Source: an uncultured Dokdonia sp.
GTDB taxonomy: Bacteria > Bacteroidota > Bacteroidia > Flavobacteriales > Flavobacteriaceae
Length of the DNA: 64,000 bases
Reading direction: 5' to 3'
Assembly (NCBI RefSeq): GCF_947492535.1
Contig: NZ_CANLNH010000015.1
Span: 1-64,000, forward strand
Shown: in pieces, positions 56,520 to 64,000 of the stretch
Layout of the letters: each line of letters starts with the position of its first letter
Numbering within the stretch: the first letter of the stretch is position 1
Program-made: the position numbers and the translations under genes
Notes under the pieces: model-generated
Seen by the model: the letters and a program-made list of their open reading frames with translations, nothing else
Told to the model about the DNA's origin: nothing
Database searches by the model: none

Positions 56520-56816
56520 TTATTGTAAACTCGCTAGCTTATCGACACTCCAAGCTTCTGGCTTGTCTGAGAATAAAGGTTTGGTAGCTGCCCACACCCC
56601 TTTAAATAATGCAGAATGACGATAGTTTTCTAAAGCATCGGCGGTATCCCAATAACTATACGTAAAGAAGATAGAAGTATCATTCTGGTCTCTATATAAC
56701 TCTAAAAATTGGCATCCAGGAAATGCTCTAATGCTATCTTTTACCTCCTCAAAATTAGCTAAAAAGGTAGGTATTTCGCTTTCGCGAAAGCGTAATTTGA
56801 CAATTCGTACTAACAT
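56520..56816 (-). CDS. Antibiotic-biosynthesis-monooxygenase-like (ABM) protein
   Basis: A 98-residue ferredoxin-like alpha-beta-barrel with MLVRIVKLRFRESEIPTFLANF and a YSYWDTADALENYRHSALFKGVW block. Members are quinol or heme-type small monooxygenases or dimeric stress proteins. The start (56816) overlaps the SAM-hydrolase gene stop by one base. The palindrome copy at 56778-56791 encodes RFRES here, a different frame from the usual AFAKA. Confidence 0.8.
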   Translation of the reverse strand: MLVRIVKLRFRESEIPTFLANFEEVKDSIRAFPGCQFLELYRDQNDTSIFFTYSYWDTADALENYRHSALFKGVWAATKPLFSDKPEAWSVDKLASLQ

Positions 56817-57649
56817 TAATCTTCAAAGTTTATGGTGATCGCATCACGATAGTCAAGGCCAAAAAGGCTTGCGGCACTTCCAACCGTAGAGGGATTGCTT
56901 TTATAAATCGCAAGTTCTATATACCCACCCGAATTAAAAATCGCTAGCTTTTTACCCTCTTCTTCTCGTTTGTGTTTTTCTAAAGAGAAGTTAATTGCTC
57001 CGCTATACGAAGTATGTATTTTAGAAATTTGTGTACGCCTAGCTTCTATTTTAAAAGGACGTCCTTTTCCAACTTCTTCAAAAAGTTTACGTGTAATATT
57101 ACTCACCACATTGCCATAATTATCTACATAAATCACATTTCCTATAATCTGTTTTTGAGACTTATTAACAATAGGCTGAATTCCTGTAAGCGGTTTTATT
57201 TCAGAAATTGGCTTTCCAATCACACCTAATGTACCTCCGCGAGCAATATGACAAGCTGTTTGGACAAATACATCAAGTACCGTAAAATTGGTTGTCACTC
57301 TATTATGAATATTAATTTCTACCATTTCTTGCGGCACAATATCTCTTGTGATTAACGAAATGATCCCATTATTAGCACAAATAAAGAAATGATCTTCTAG
57401 TTTTACCGCAATATGGTTGGTTTCAGGCGTGAGTTCACTATCTACCCCTATGATATGAATACTTCCTTTTGGAAAGTTTTTATACGCATTTTGGATGATA
57501 TATGCTGCTTCGGTAATATGAAATGGAGATATGGTATGTGTGATATCAACAATACGTATGTCGCTAAGTTCACTATAAATCGCACCTTTTACAGCACCCG
57601 CAAAGTGATCTTTTTCGCCAAAATCTGTAGTTAACGTGATAATTGCCAT
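56816..57649 (-). CDS. SAM hydrolase/SAM-dependent halogenase-family (DUF62) protein
   Basis: From MAIITLTTDFGEKDHFAGAVKGAIY at 57649 (16 codons inside the longest frame) the product has 277 residues. TTDFGEKDHF and the NGIISLIT/YVDNYGNVVSNIT blocks are those of SAM hydroxide adenosyltransferases, which hydrolyse SAM to adenosine and methionine. Cytoplasmic. The fluorinase-specific insert is absent. Confidence 0.9.
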   Translation of the reverse strand: MAIITLTTDFGEKDHFAGAVKGAIYSELSDIRIVDITHTISPFHITEAAYIIQNAYKNFPKGSIHIIGVDSELTPETNHIAVKLEDHFFICANNGIISLITRDIVPQEMVEINIHNRVTTNFTVLDVFVQTACHIARGGTLGVIGKPISEIKPLTGIQPIVNKSQKQIIGNVIYVDNYGNVVSNITRKLFEEVGKGRPFKIEARRTQISKIHTSYSGAINFSLEKHKREEEGKKLAIFNSGGYIELAIYKSNPSTVGSAASLFGLDYRDAITINFED

Positions 57650-57672
57650 ACGTATACATATAGGGATAGTAC

Positions 57673-57686
57673 GCTTTCGCGAAAGC
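57673..57686. repeat. GCTTTCGCGAAAGC palindrome, intergenic
   Basis: Exact copy between the SAM-hydrolase start and phoH. Confidence 0.9.
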
Positions 57687-57830
57687 AAAAACAACAACCG
57701 TCCCCAAATTGTTTATTATTTTTAATAATACGATAACTCATGCGTAGGTATAGACGCTCAAAAATTTCGTACTTTGCTTTAACAAATCTAAAATAATTTA
57801 CTGAGGAATCTCATAAAAACTGCTTGCCAT

Positions 57831-58784
57831 TTGAACGAATTAATAATTGAACTTTCAGAAATCAACCCGCGTGAGTTTTTTGGACAACAAAACGCCAATA
57901 TAGAATTACTTAAACGCTACTTCCCAAAATTAAAAATTGTTGCCAGAGGAAATAAGATAAAAGCCTATGGTGATGAGGATTTATTGGAAGAATTTGATAG
58001 GCGATTTACCATGCTTACAGAACATTTTGGTAAGTATAATAAGCTTGATGAAAATATAATAGAGCGTGTACTCACCAGTCAAAGTAAAGCCGATTATGAA
58101 ACTTCTAAAGAGAGTGGCGAGACCATTGTGCATGGTGTAAGCGGTAAATTAATTAAACCACAAACAGCAAATCAGCGTAAGTTAGTTGAGCTTTCTAAAA
58201 AGAATGATCTCGTATTTGCGATAGGTCCTGCCGGAACAGGGAAGACATATGTTGGTGTGGCACTTGCTGTAAAAGCACTTAAAGAAAAATCTGTAAAGCG
58301 CATCATTTTAACACGCCCAGCTGTAGAAGCGGGAGAGAATTTAGGATTTTTACCTGGTGATATGAAGGAGAAGTTAGATCCTTATATGCAACCACTTTAT
58401 GATGCCTTACGCGATATGATTCCGCATGAGAAGTTAGAAAGCTTTATAGAAAAAGGAGTCATTCAAATTGCACCTATGGCATTTATGAGAGGACGTACGC
58501 TAGACAATGCGTTTGTAATTCTAGATGAGGCTCAAAATACTACGCATGCGCAAATGAAGATGTTTTTAACGCGTATGGGACGTAGTGCTAAGTTTATGAT
58601 TACTGGAGATCCCGGACAGATAGATTTACCAAGACGTGTTACGAGCGGACTCAAAGAAGCGTTATTAATTCTTAAGAATGTAAAAGGAGTTGGGATGCTA
58701 TATCTTGACGATAAGGATGTGGTACGTCACCAACTTGTCAAAAAGGTCATTGCGGCGTATAAGGACATTGAGAATAGGAATTAA
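57831..58784 (+). CDS. PhoH-family ATPase
   Basis: A 317-residue protein. The N-terminus is MNELIIELSEINPREFFG (TTG start). Walker A GPAGTGKTYVGVALAVKAL lies at ~126-144, Walker B VILDEAQN is near 227, and ITGDPGQIDLPR is the sensor block. It is a cytoplasmic ATPase linked to RNA/phosphate stress. Confidence 0.92.
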   Translation: MNELIIELSEINPREFFGQQNANIELLKRYFPKLKIVARGNKIKAYGDEDLLEEFDRRFTMLTEHFGKYNKLDENIIERVLTSQSKADYETSKESGETIVHGVSGKLIKPQTANQRKLVELSKKNDLVFAIGPAGTGKTYVGVALAVKALKEKSVKRIILTRPAVEAGENLGFLPGDMKEKLDPYMQPLYDALRDMIPHEKLESFIEKGVIQIAPMAFMRGRTLDNAFVILDEAQNTTHAQMKMFLTRMGRSAKFMITGDPGQIDLPRRVTSGLKEALLILKNVKGVGMLYLDDKDVVRHQLVKKVIAAYKDIENRN

Positions 58785-58814
58785 TCGTATTTAGTTTTAA
58801 ATGGTAAGTATATA

Positions 58815-59315
58815 GTGGCTAAAGTAAAAAAAGTAATCATCGAAGATGAAAAGGAGCTTCGTAAGGCTGTACATAGTGATAACTACATATATGTTATTTT
58901 ACTCTTAGTTTGTGTATTTATAAACATTGAAATGTTTAGCGTATCTCCTAGATGGATTACTTTTTTTGATACTATTCCTAAAAAAGTAGTATTTATTGCT
59001 TTTCAAATCCTTTTTGTTATTTTATTATTCTTTTGGGTACGAAAAAAGAAAAAAATCATTACCATTTTATTGAATGGAGAGAAAACAAAAGGTAAAATAA
59101 CAGATAGTGTATCCATACGTTCCAATAGCAGTAGTACGACTATATGTGTGTTTACTTATACTGTACATGGTAAAGAATATACCGTGTCTTCTAAAGATAA
59201 ATATGGAAGTAAAGGAGATACATACAAAATTATATTTGAAACTAACAATCCTGAAAATAGCATTGTTTATGAGCATTTAAAAAGTAATGTTCAAGCCCTT
59301 ATTAGTTATGAGTAA
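58815..59315 (+). CDS. Two-segment membrane protein with a DUF3592-like tail
   Basis: A 166-residue protein with a GTG start. There are two membrane segments (about 27-45 and 56-76), then a beta-strand tail with TYTVHGKEYTVSSKDKYGSKGDTYKIIFETNNPENS, reminiscent of DUF3592. The function is unknown and the assignment is weak. Confidence 0.55.
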   Translation: MAKVKKVIIEDEKELRKAVHSDNYIYVILLLVCVFINIEMFSVSPRWITFFDTIPKKVVFIAFQILFVILLFFWVRKKKKIITILLNGEKTKGKITDSVSIRSNSSSTTICVFTYTVHGKEYTVSSKDKYGSKGDTYKIIFETNNPENSIVYEHLKSNVQALISYE

Positions 59316-59378
59316 CTCTTTGTTAGCAACTATCACGGTTAAACTTCTTTTTATATTTTATGAAAATACGAGTATCCT

Positions 59379-59386
59379 TATTTTTG
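59379..59386 (+). promoter_or_regulatory. Candidate purC promoter (-7 element)
   Basis: TATTTTTG fits TAnnTTTG, about 35 bp before the ATG at 59422. Confidence 0.4.
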
Positions 59387-59421
59387 TATTTTAAAACACA
59401 ACATACAATTTGATCACGACT

Positions 59422-60366
59422 ATGAACACCATTATTGACACTAATTTCAATTTTCCAGGACAGAAAGATTTATATAAAGGGAAAGTACGTGAAGTATATA
59501 CACTTGATAATGATTTATTACTCATGGTTGCTACCGACAGATTGAGTGCTTTTGATGTCGTGATGCCTAAAGGGATTCCTTATAAAGGACAAATCTTAAA
59601 TCAGATTGCAACCAAGATGATGAAGGATACAGAAGATCTAGTACCTAACTGGCTTGTGGCAACTCCAGATCCAAATGTGGCTATAGGGAAGCGTTGCGAA
59701 CCTTTTAAAGTAGAAATGGTGATACGTGGATATATGTCGGGTCATGCGGCACGTGAGTATAAAGCAGGTAGACGTATGTTATGTGGTGTGCCGATGCCAG
59801 AAGGCATGAAAGAAAATGATGCCTTTCCAACGCCTATTATCACCCCAGCTACTAAGGCTGAAATGGGAGATCACGATGAGGATATTTCTCGTGAAGACAT
59901 TCTTAAAAAAGGAATTGTATCTGAAGCAGATTATATCGTGCTAGAAGATTATACGCGTAAGTTGTTTCAAAGAGGTTCTGAAATCGCTGCTAGTCGCGGA
60001 TTAATATTGGTAGATACAAAGTATGAGTTTGGAAAAACTGCCGATGGGGAGATTGTCCTTATAGATGAGATTCATACACCAGATTCTTCTCGCTACTTCT
60101 ATGCAGAAGGGTATGAAGAACGTCAGGCGAGGGGAGAAGCTCAAAAGCAATTGTCTAAAGAGTTTGTAAGACAATGGCTCATCAGTAATGACTTTCAAGG
60201 GCTTGAAGGACAAACAGTGCCGGAAATGTCTGATGATTACATAGCAACCGTGTCAGACCGTTATATTGAATTATATGAGAATATTACTGGGGAAGCTTTC
60301 GCGAAAGCGGACGTAACCAACATAGAAGCTAGAATTGAACAAAACGTACTCAACTATCTTGGATAA
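59422..60366 (+). CDS. purC: Phosphoribosylaminoimidazole-succinocarboxamide synthase PurC
   Basis: From the ATG at 59422 (a TTG 4 codons earlier is less likely) the product has 314 residues. [10 protein letters not shown] (15-24), [28 protein letters not shown] and TKYEFG are SAICAR synthetase blocks. Seventh/eighth step of purine synthesis. A full palindrome copy (60295-60308) encodes EAFAKAD near the C-terminus. Confidence 0.96.
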   Translation: MNTIIDTNFNFPGQKDLYKGKVREVYTLDNDLLLMVATDRLSAFDVVMPKGIPYKGQILNQIATKMMKDTEDLVPNWLVATPDPNVAIGKRCEPFKVEMVIRGYMSGHAAREYKAGRRMLCGVPMPEGMKENDAFPTPIITPATKAEMGDHDEDISREDILKKGIVSEADYIVLEDYTRKLFQRGSEIAASRGLILVDTKYEFGKTADGEIVLIDEIHTPDSSRYFYAEGYEERQARGEAQKQLSKEFVRQWLISNDFQGLEGQTVPEMSDDYIATVSDRYIELYENITGEAFAKADVTNIEARIEQNVLNYLG

Positions 60367-61009
60367 GACATTCTATGCATATAAAAAATACATATATATA
60401 CTCTGTACGGTAGTTACAATTTGTTGTATTTCCTGTAAGAAGGAAGTTACAACGACTCCGCCAAAACAATTAGACACTTCTTTATTAGAGGAATTTGAAG
60501 TTGAGTTTTTAAACACAACCGTTTGGTTACCTACTAGTTATGAGAAACTAACGTATGAAGCGCTTTTTGAATTAGCACGAGTAGAAGATGATGCCATGAT
60601 TAATATGTTGCTACAGTCCTCAAAAGAATACAGGAATAAAGAAAAAAAACCTGTGTTTTTTAGAGATGAATTTATGCCGAGCAATTTTATAGCAATATAT
60701 CCTAGTTCTTATATACGCTTAGACAAGAAAACAGCTTCTTATTATATAAGTGATTTTGCCGTTACTATGAAAAGGCAAGATCAAGAGTTAGGAATAACTT
60801 CTGAAATCATTGAAAAACGAATTAAAACGTTTAATGGACATAAAATGGTCAAACTGAAGTTAAAGCAGACTTCTGACTTTATCGAAAATCGCTATTTTAC
60901 GCAATATTTTATAAGTAGTGATATACGATCATTTATGGTGATACATATAGATGTCCTTAACCGAGATTACGAATTGAATTTTAAAAATCTTTCTGTACAG
61001 AGTAATTAA
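60359..61009 (+). CDS. Lipoprotein of unknown function
   Basis: From TTG 60359 (8 bp inside purC; a longer frame opens at 60335) the product has about 216 residues. Lipobox CISCKK. The mature part has a WLPTSYEKL motif and no recognised domain. Possible co-expression with purC. Confidence 0.6.
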   Translation: MDKTFYAYKKYIYILCTVVTICCISCKKEVTTTPPKQLDTSLLEEFEVEFLNTTVWLPTSYEKLTYEALFELARVEDDAMINMLLQSSKEYRNKEKKPVFFRDEFMPSNFIAIYPSSYIRLDKKTASYYISDFAVTMKRQDQELGITSEIIEKRIKTFNGHKMVKLKLKQTSDFIENRYFTQYFISSDIRSFMVIHIDVLNRDYELNFKNLSVQSN

Positions 61010-61014
61010 TGCAT

Positions 61015-63258
61015 TTATTTTGCATCTATAAAACGAGTATCTGATATATCTTTTTCTGAATATACCTTTGTAAGCGCATCAAACATGCGTTGAATTTCGA
61101 TAGGTTTCCATAAGAAACCATCAAATAGATGTGCAAATTCGTCTTTGTTTGCAGAAGTGACATCGGCAGTTAAAGCAAAGATAGGGGTTTGTTGATTTAC
61201 GTTTTCTGTAGATCTGATAATACGTGTAGCATCAAAACCATTCATTTCTGGCATGTGAATATCCATAAGAATAAAATCTACTTTAAACTCTAAAGCTTGT
61301 ACTATTGCTTGCTTTCCGTTCTTTACACGTTTAATAGAAATCCCCCATTTGTTAAGTAATTGCCTCATGACGAGTGCATTAATCTCGTTGTCTTCTGCTA
61401 GGATTGCTGTTTTGTTTTGCAACGATTTAAATAGGTCTTTGTCCATATGGACTGGAGCTTCAGACTTTTTAAATTCAAGTTCGAATGTAAATACAGAGCC
61501 TTCTCCTTCAGTACTATCTATTGAGATTGTACTACCATGTAGTTCGATTAATTTTTTGACAATAGAAAGCCCTAAACCAGTACCTCCATCATTACGTGTC
61601 ATAATAGATTTGGGCATGTAAAAACTTTCAAATAGTTTTTCTCTCTCTAGCTCAGGAATCCCAATACCCGTATCTTTTACTTTAAAAGATAAAACATCTG
61701 TCTCTTTATTTATAGACGTGGTATCTACATTAATCTCTACAGAACCTTTTTCTGTAAACTTAATAGCATTACTTACTAAATTTCCTATAATTTGGAATAA
61801 TTTCGTCTCATCTATTTCATAGCTATTTGCAACGGTATCTGCTATGGTTAAATCTAAGGTAATGCCTTTATCTTCAGCAAGACTCACATAGGTTTGTTGT
61901 ATATTTTGTAATACTTCCTTGAATTTTACAGGATGTTTTTCTAAATCCATTTTATTGGATTCTAATTTAGAAAAGTCAAGGATGTCATTAATAATACGCA
62001 TGAGGTTTTTTGCAGAAAAGCGTAATGAAGTTAAGAGTTTCTTGTCTTGTTCATCAGAACGTTCTCTGAGTAAAGAGATAATACTAGTAACCGCATTTAA
62101 AGGCGTTCGAATCTCATGACTCATCGCAGATAGGAAGTTCTGCTTCATAGAAGCAGTTTGTTCTGCACGTTCCTGTTGTGCCTCTATTTCAGCTTTTTGA
62201 CGTTTTAATTCTGCTTCATTCTCTTTTGATTGAAGTTTAGAAATACGCTCATAATTTTCAATAATTTTAAGTGTTTGTGAGTTATGAGCAGCATCTTTTT
62301 CTTGTATGTAATGTTCTAAAAACTTAAGTGAGATTTTAGCATTTTTTTCTTCTTTATAAATAGTATACATGAAATAATAGCATTTATATTTCATGATAGA
62401 CAGATCATTTTTTGTGCTAATATCAATAGCTGTCTGTAAGTATTGCTTAGCTTTTTCTCTTTGTTCTGTTTTTATAAAGAGTTTTGCCATTTTGTTATGA
62501 CACATGGCTATAGCAAATTGATCACCCACTTCTTCATGAATGACTAGAGCCTCTTTGAAATCTTTGAGGGCTTCATCATATCGTTCTAAATATGTGTATA
62601 CTTTAGCCCGTCCATATATAGCAAATGCATACCCGCGTCTGTCTTTTGTTTCTATTTTTATAGCGACAGAAAGTTCTATAATCTCTAATGCTTGTTTAAT
62701 GTCACCTCTTTTAAGTAGAATTCCAGAAAGTGGATTATATGCATTAGATTCTAGATTTTTATCACTCACTTCTATAGCACATGTAATAGCACTTTTATAG
62801 GCTTTTATAGCGCTTTCTTGATCGCCCAATACTTCGTATATGGTACCTAGTGTTTTGTGGGTTCTAGATTCATTATGCTTATCGTCATACTTACGAAATA
62901 TGGTAAGACAATCAATAAGATGAAACATCCCTAGATGATAATTGTTTGTCTTATAATAAACCCCTGCTATATTATATTTTGCTTTTGCAATTCCTAGCTC
63001 ATCATTATCTTTCTTAAAATGAGTGATGGCCTCTTCAGACATTTCAATGGCTTTCTGATTGTCTGCACTCACCATATGAAATAAAGCAAGCTTACTAAGA
63101 CTACTGCCTATAAGAGAAGAATTATTAATTTTTCTGCTTTTTTCTAATGCTTCTTGGGCAAGTTCAATGCTATGGTGCATATTTTCACCACGCAATGCGT
63201 AAGCTTTATCTAAAAGCGCTGTAACTTCTGAAATAGTAGGGTCTATATCTTTGTTCAT
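61015..63258 (-). CDS. TPR-containing hybrid histidine kinase
   Basis: A 747-residue cytoplasmic protein without membrane segments. There are N-terminal TPR repeats (about 15-310), a coiled coil (~335-375), and a HisKA domain with the H-box SAMSHEIRTPLNAV (His381). A HATPase domain (GNLVSNAIKFTEKGSV, GTGLGLSIVKKLI) and a C-terminal REC domain with LMDIHMPEMNG (Asp ~665) follow. It senses an unknown cytoplasmic signal through the TPR part and likely phosphorylates its own REC. Confidence 0.93.
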   Translation of the reverse strand: MNKDIDPTISEVTALLDKAYALRGENMHHSIELAQEALEKSRKINNSSLIGSSLSKLALFHMVSADNQKAIEMSEEAITHFKKDNDELGIAKAKYNIAGVYYKTNNYHLGMFHLIDCLTIFRKYDDKHNESRTHKTLGTIYEVLGDQESAIKAYKSAITCAIEVSDKNLESNAYNPLSGILLKRGDIKQALEIIELSVAIKIETKDRRGYAFAIYGRAKVYTYLERYDEALKDFKEALVIHEEVGDQFAIAMCHNKMAKLFIKTEQREKAKQYLQTAIDISTKNDLSIMKYKCYYFMYTIYKEEKNAKISLKFLEHYIQEKDAAHNSQTLKIIENYERISKLQSKENEAELKRQKAEIEAQQERAEQTASMKQNFLSAMSHEIRTPLNAVTSIISLLRERSDEQDKKLLTSLRFSAKNLMRIINDILDFSKLESNKMDLEKHPVKFKEVLQNIQQTYVSLAEDKGITLDLTIADTVANSYEIDETKLFQIIGNLVSNAIKFTEKGSVEINVDTTSINKETDVLSFKVKDTGIGIPELEREKLFESFYMPKSIMTRNDGGTGLGLSIVKKLIELHGSTISIDSTEGEGSVFTFELEFKKSEAPVHMDKDLFKSLQNKTAILAEDNEINALVMRQLLNKWGISIKRVKNGKQAIVQALEFKVDFILMDIHMPEMNGFDATRIIRSTENVNQQTPIFALTADVTSANKDEFAHLFDGFLWKPIEIQRMFDALTKVYSEKDISDTRFIDAK

Positions 63259-63413
63259 TAGTTAAATAGCAATAAAGTGCTAGTATATAACTTTATCAAT
63301 AGATTGAGGGATACTATATTGATAACCAGAACAAATATACTTGTTTAAATTTTTAAAATAATAATTTGTAGGATTTTTCTTTAATTTAATTACTGTTTGG
63401 CAGTAATGAAAAT

Positions 63414-63441
63414 GAGGTTGCCTAATTATTTAGGCAACCTC
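63414..63441 (-). terminator. Intrinsic terminator of the lipocalin-like gene
   Basis: A 12-bp perfect stem, GAGGTTGCCTAA/TTAGGCAACCTC with a TTAT loop, 58 bp beyond the stop at 63500; on the minus strand it is followed by ATTTTC. A second small hairpin (ATTACTG/CAGTAAT, ~63390-63408) lies beside it. Confidence 0.7.
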
Positions 63442-63499
63442 ACTTTGAACACGATTTAAATCTATGAGATAAAAATCAATTATTGGGGCATTGTGTCTA

Positions 63500-64000
63500 T
63501 TAATTTCTTTCAAATATTAAAATGTCTGTTCCTCCATTTCCGCCACTTATATCTTGAAGCTCTACTTGAGTTTCTGTAACAGAAATGATTTCCCAATCGT
63601 CTTCTAATTCATCTAAAGGCATGGAAGTCCCAAAGTTTAATAGCAATTCCGTCTCGTTATTTATATGTGCCCATGTTCCGTTGGTTACATTACCAGCGTT
63701 GGTAGCAGTTGCAGTTCCATCAATATTGAATACAAATTCAAATCCATTAAAATCGGCAGTTTCATCATTGTTGTCTTCGACGTAGCTACTTACGATCCAA
63801 ATACTGTTTTCAGCAGTAAGGACATCTTCTAAGAATGTGTTGTCGCCACCATCATTACCTCCATCCTCACAGGTACTTTCAAAACGTAATCTATCATTAC
63901 CTATACGTAAGTCTACTGTTACTTCTCCAGTTACTTCTTCAATTTCATGTAGTATCCAGGTATCACTTATGTCTGCATCATTAGGAACATCAATGACTAC
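63500..64000 (-). CDS. Lipocalin-like secreted protein (partial, 5' end off window)
   Basis: The last 166 codons are visible, ending ISGGNGGTDILIFERN and stop at 63500. The frame runs off the right edge, so no start is seen. Repeated W-x-I/V-S-S-Y, D-x-G-T-A-T and W-A-H blocks are those of Bacteroidota lipocalin-like/immunoglobulin-like surface lipoproteins with tandem domains. Two such domains are seen, the first incomplete. Confidence 0.75.
   Translation of the reverse strand, partial: VVIDVPNDADISDTWILHEIEEVTGEVTVDLRIGNDRLRFESTCEDGGNDGGDNTFLEDVLTAENSIWIVSSYVEDNNDETADFNGFEFVFNIDGTATATNAGNVTNGTWAHINNETELLLNFGTSMPLDELEDDWEIISVTETQVELQDISGGNGGTDILIFERN

Noticed and set aside
63585-63785. 66-residue plus-strand frame at the right edge
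   Set aside because: Antisense to the partial lipocalin-like gene at 63500-64000, which has clear domain-like repeats.

Overview
The window looks like a chromosomal segment of a marine Flavobacteriaceae bacterium (Bacteroidota). Supporting this are low-GC DNA, TAnnTTTG promoter -7 elements, a type IX secretion C-terminal sorting domain, a PorD-type DUF4835 protein, many lipoproteins with Bacteroidota-style lipoboxes, and a split 5'-nucleotidase. The genus is a guess: the abundant palindrome GCTTTCGCGAAAGC reminds me of Dokdonia and relatives. No tRNA, rRNA or CRISPR array was seen.

Layout. 1-4414: an accessory array of three compact, co-oriented (minus strand), promoterless gene cassettes. 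One carries an unknown secreted protein, one a DUF262 plus HEPN pair, and one an AIPR-family protein with a nuclease-like N-terminus. Each cassette is bounded by its own perfect inverted repeat (GTT...AAC), and neighbours are separated by homologous ~182-bp imperfect hairpins. This is the architecture of an integron cassette array, but with unusually large attC-like sites, a defence-type cargo and no integrase in view. It is the most interesting part of the window. 4415-8133: typA between two non-coding, repeat-rich stretches, including a ~370-bp tandem duplication.

8134-23836: a surface polysaccharide locus. It has FdtA/FdtB-type sugar nucleotide genes, a GNAT, a Wzx flippase, several glycosyltransferases, acyltransferases, an asparagine-synthase-like protein and two GT-C-like membrane proteins, with a Fic protein and ftsE embedded. 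24055-31860: a large TPR protein and a TonB-receptor-like barrel, lipoproteins and an amidohydrolase. 31879-40045: the dnaA neighbourhood (RsmI-like methylase, secreted sugar dehydrogenase, LMW phosphatase, serine hydrolase, dnaA, thioesterase), with a candidate origin just upstream of dnaA.

40130-47097: housekeeping genes (ribD, prmC, LOG protein, aquaporin, ligA). 47144-51667: three tandem paralogous membrane proteins separated by decayed 3' fragments of the neighbouring metallophosphatase gene, then the intact split 5'-nucleotidase. 51723-56506: a conserved block of dapA, bamD, rpoZ, coaBC and porD. 56520-64000: a monooxygenase-like protein, a SAM hydrolase family protein, phoH, purC, a TPR hybrid histidine kinase and a lipocalin-like protein cut by the window edge.

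Across the whole window the 14-bp palindrome GCTTTCGCGAAAGC occurs 14 times exactly and about five more times in near-exact form. It lies both between genes and inside genes, where it nearly always encodes AFAKA in the same frame.
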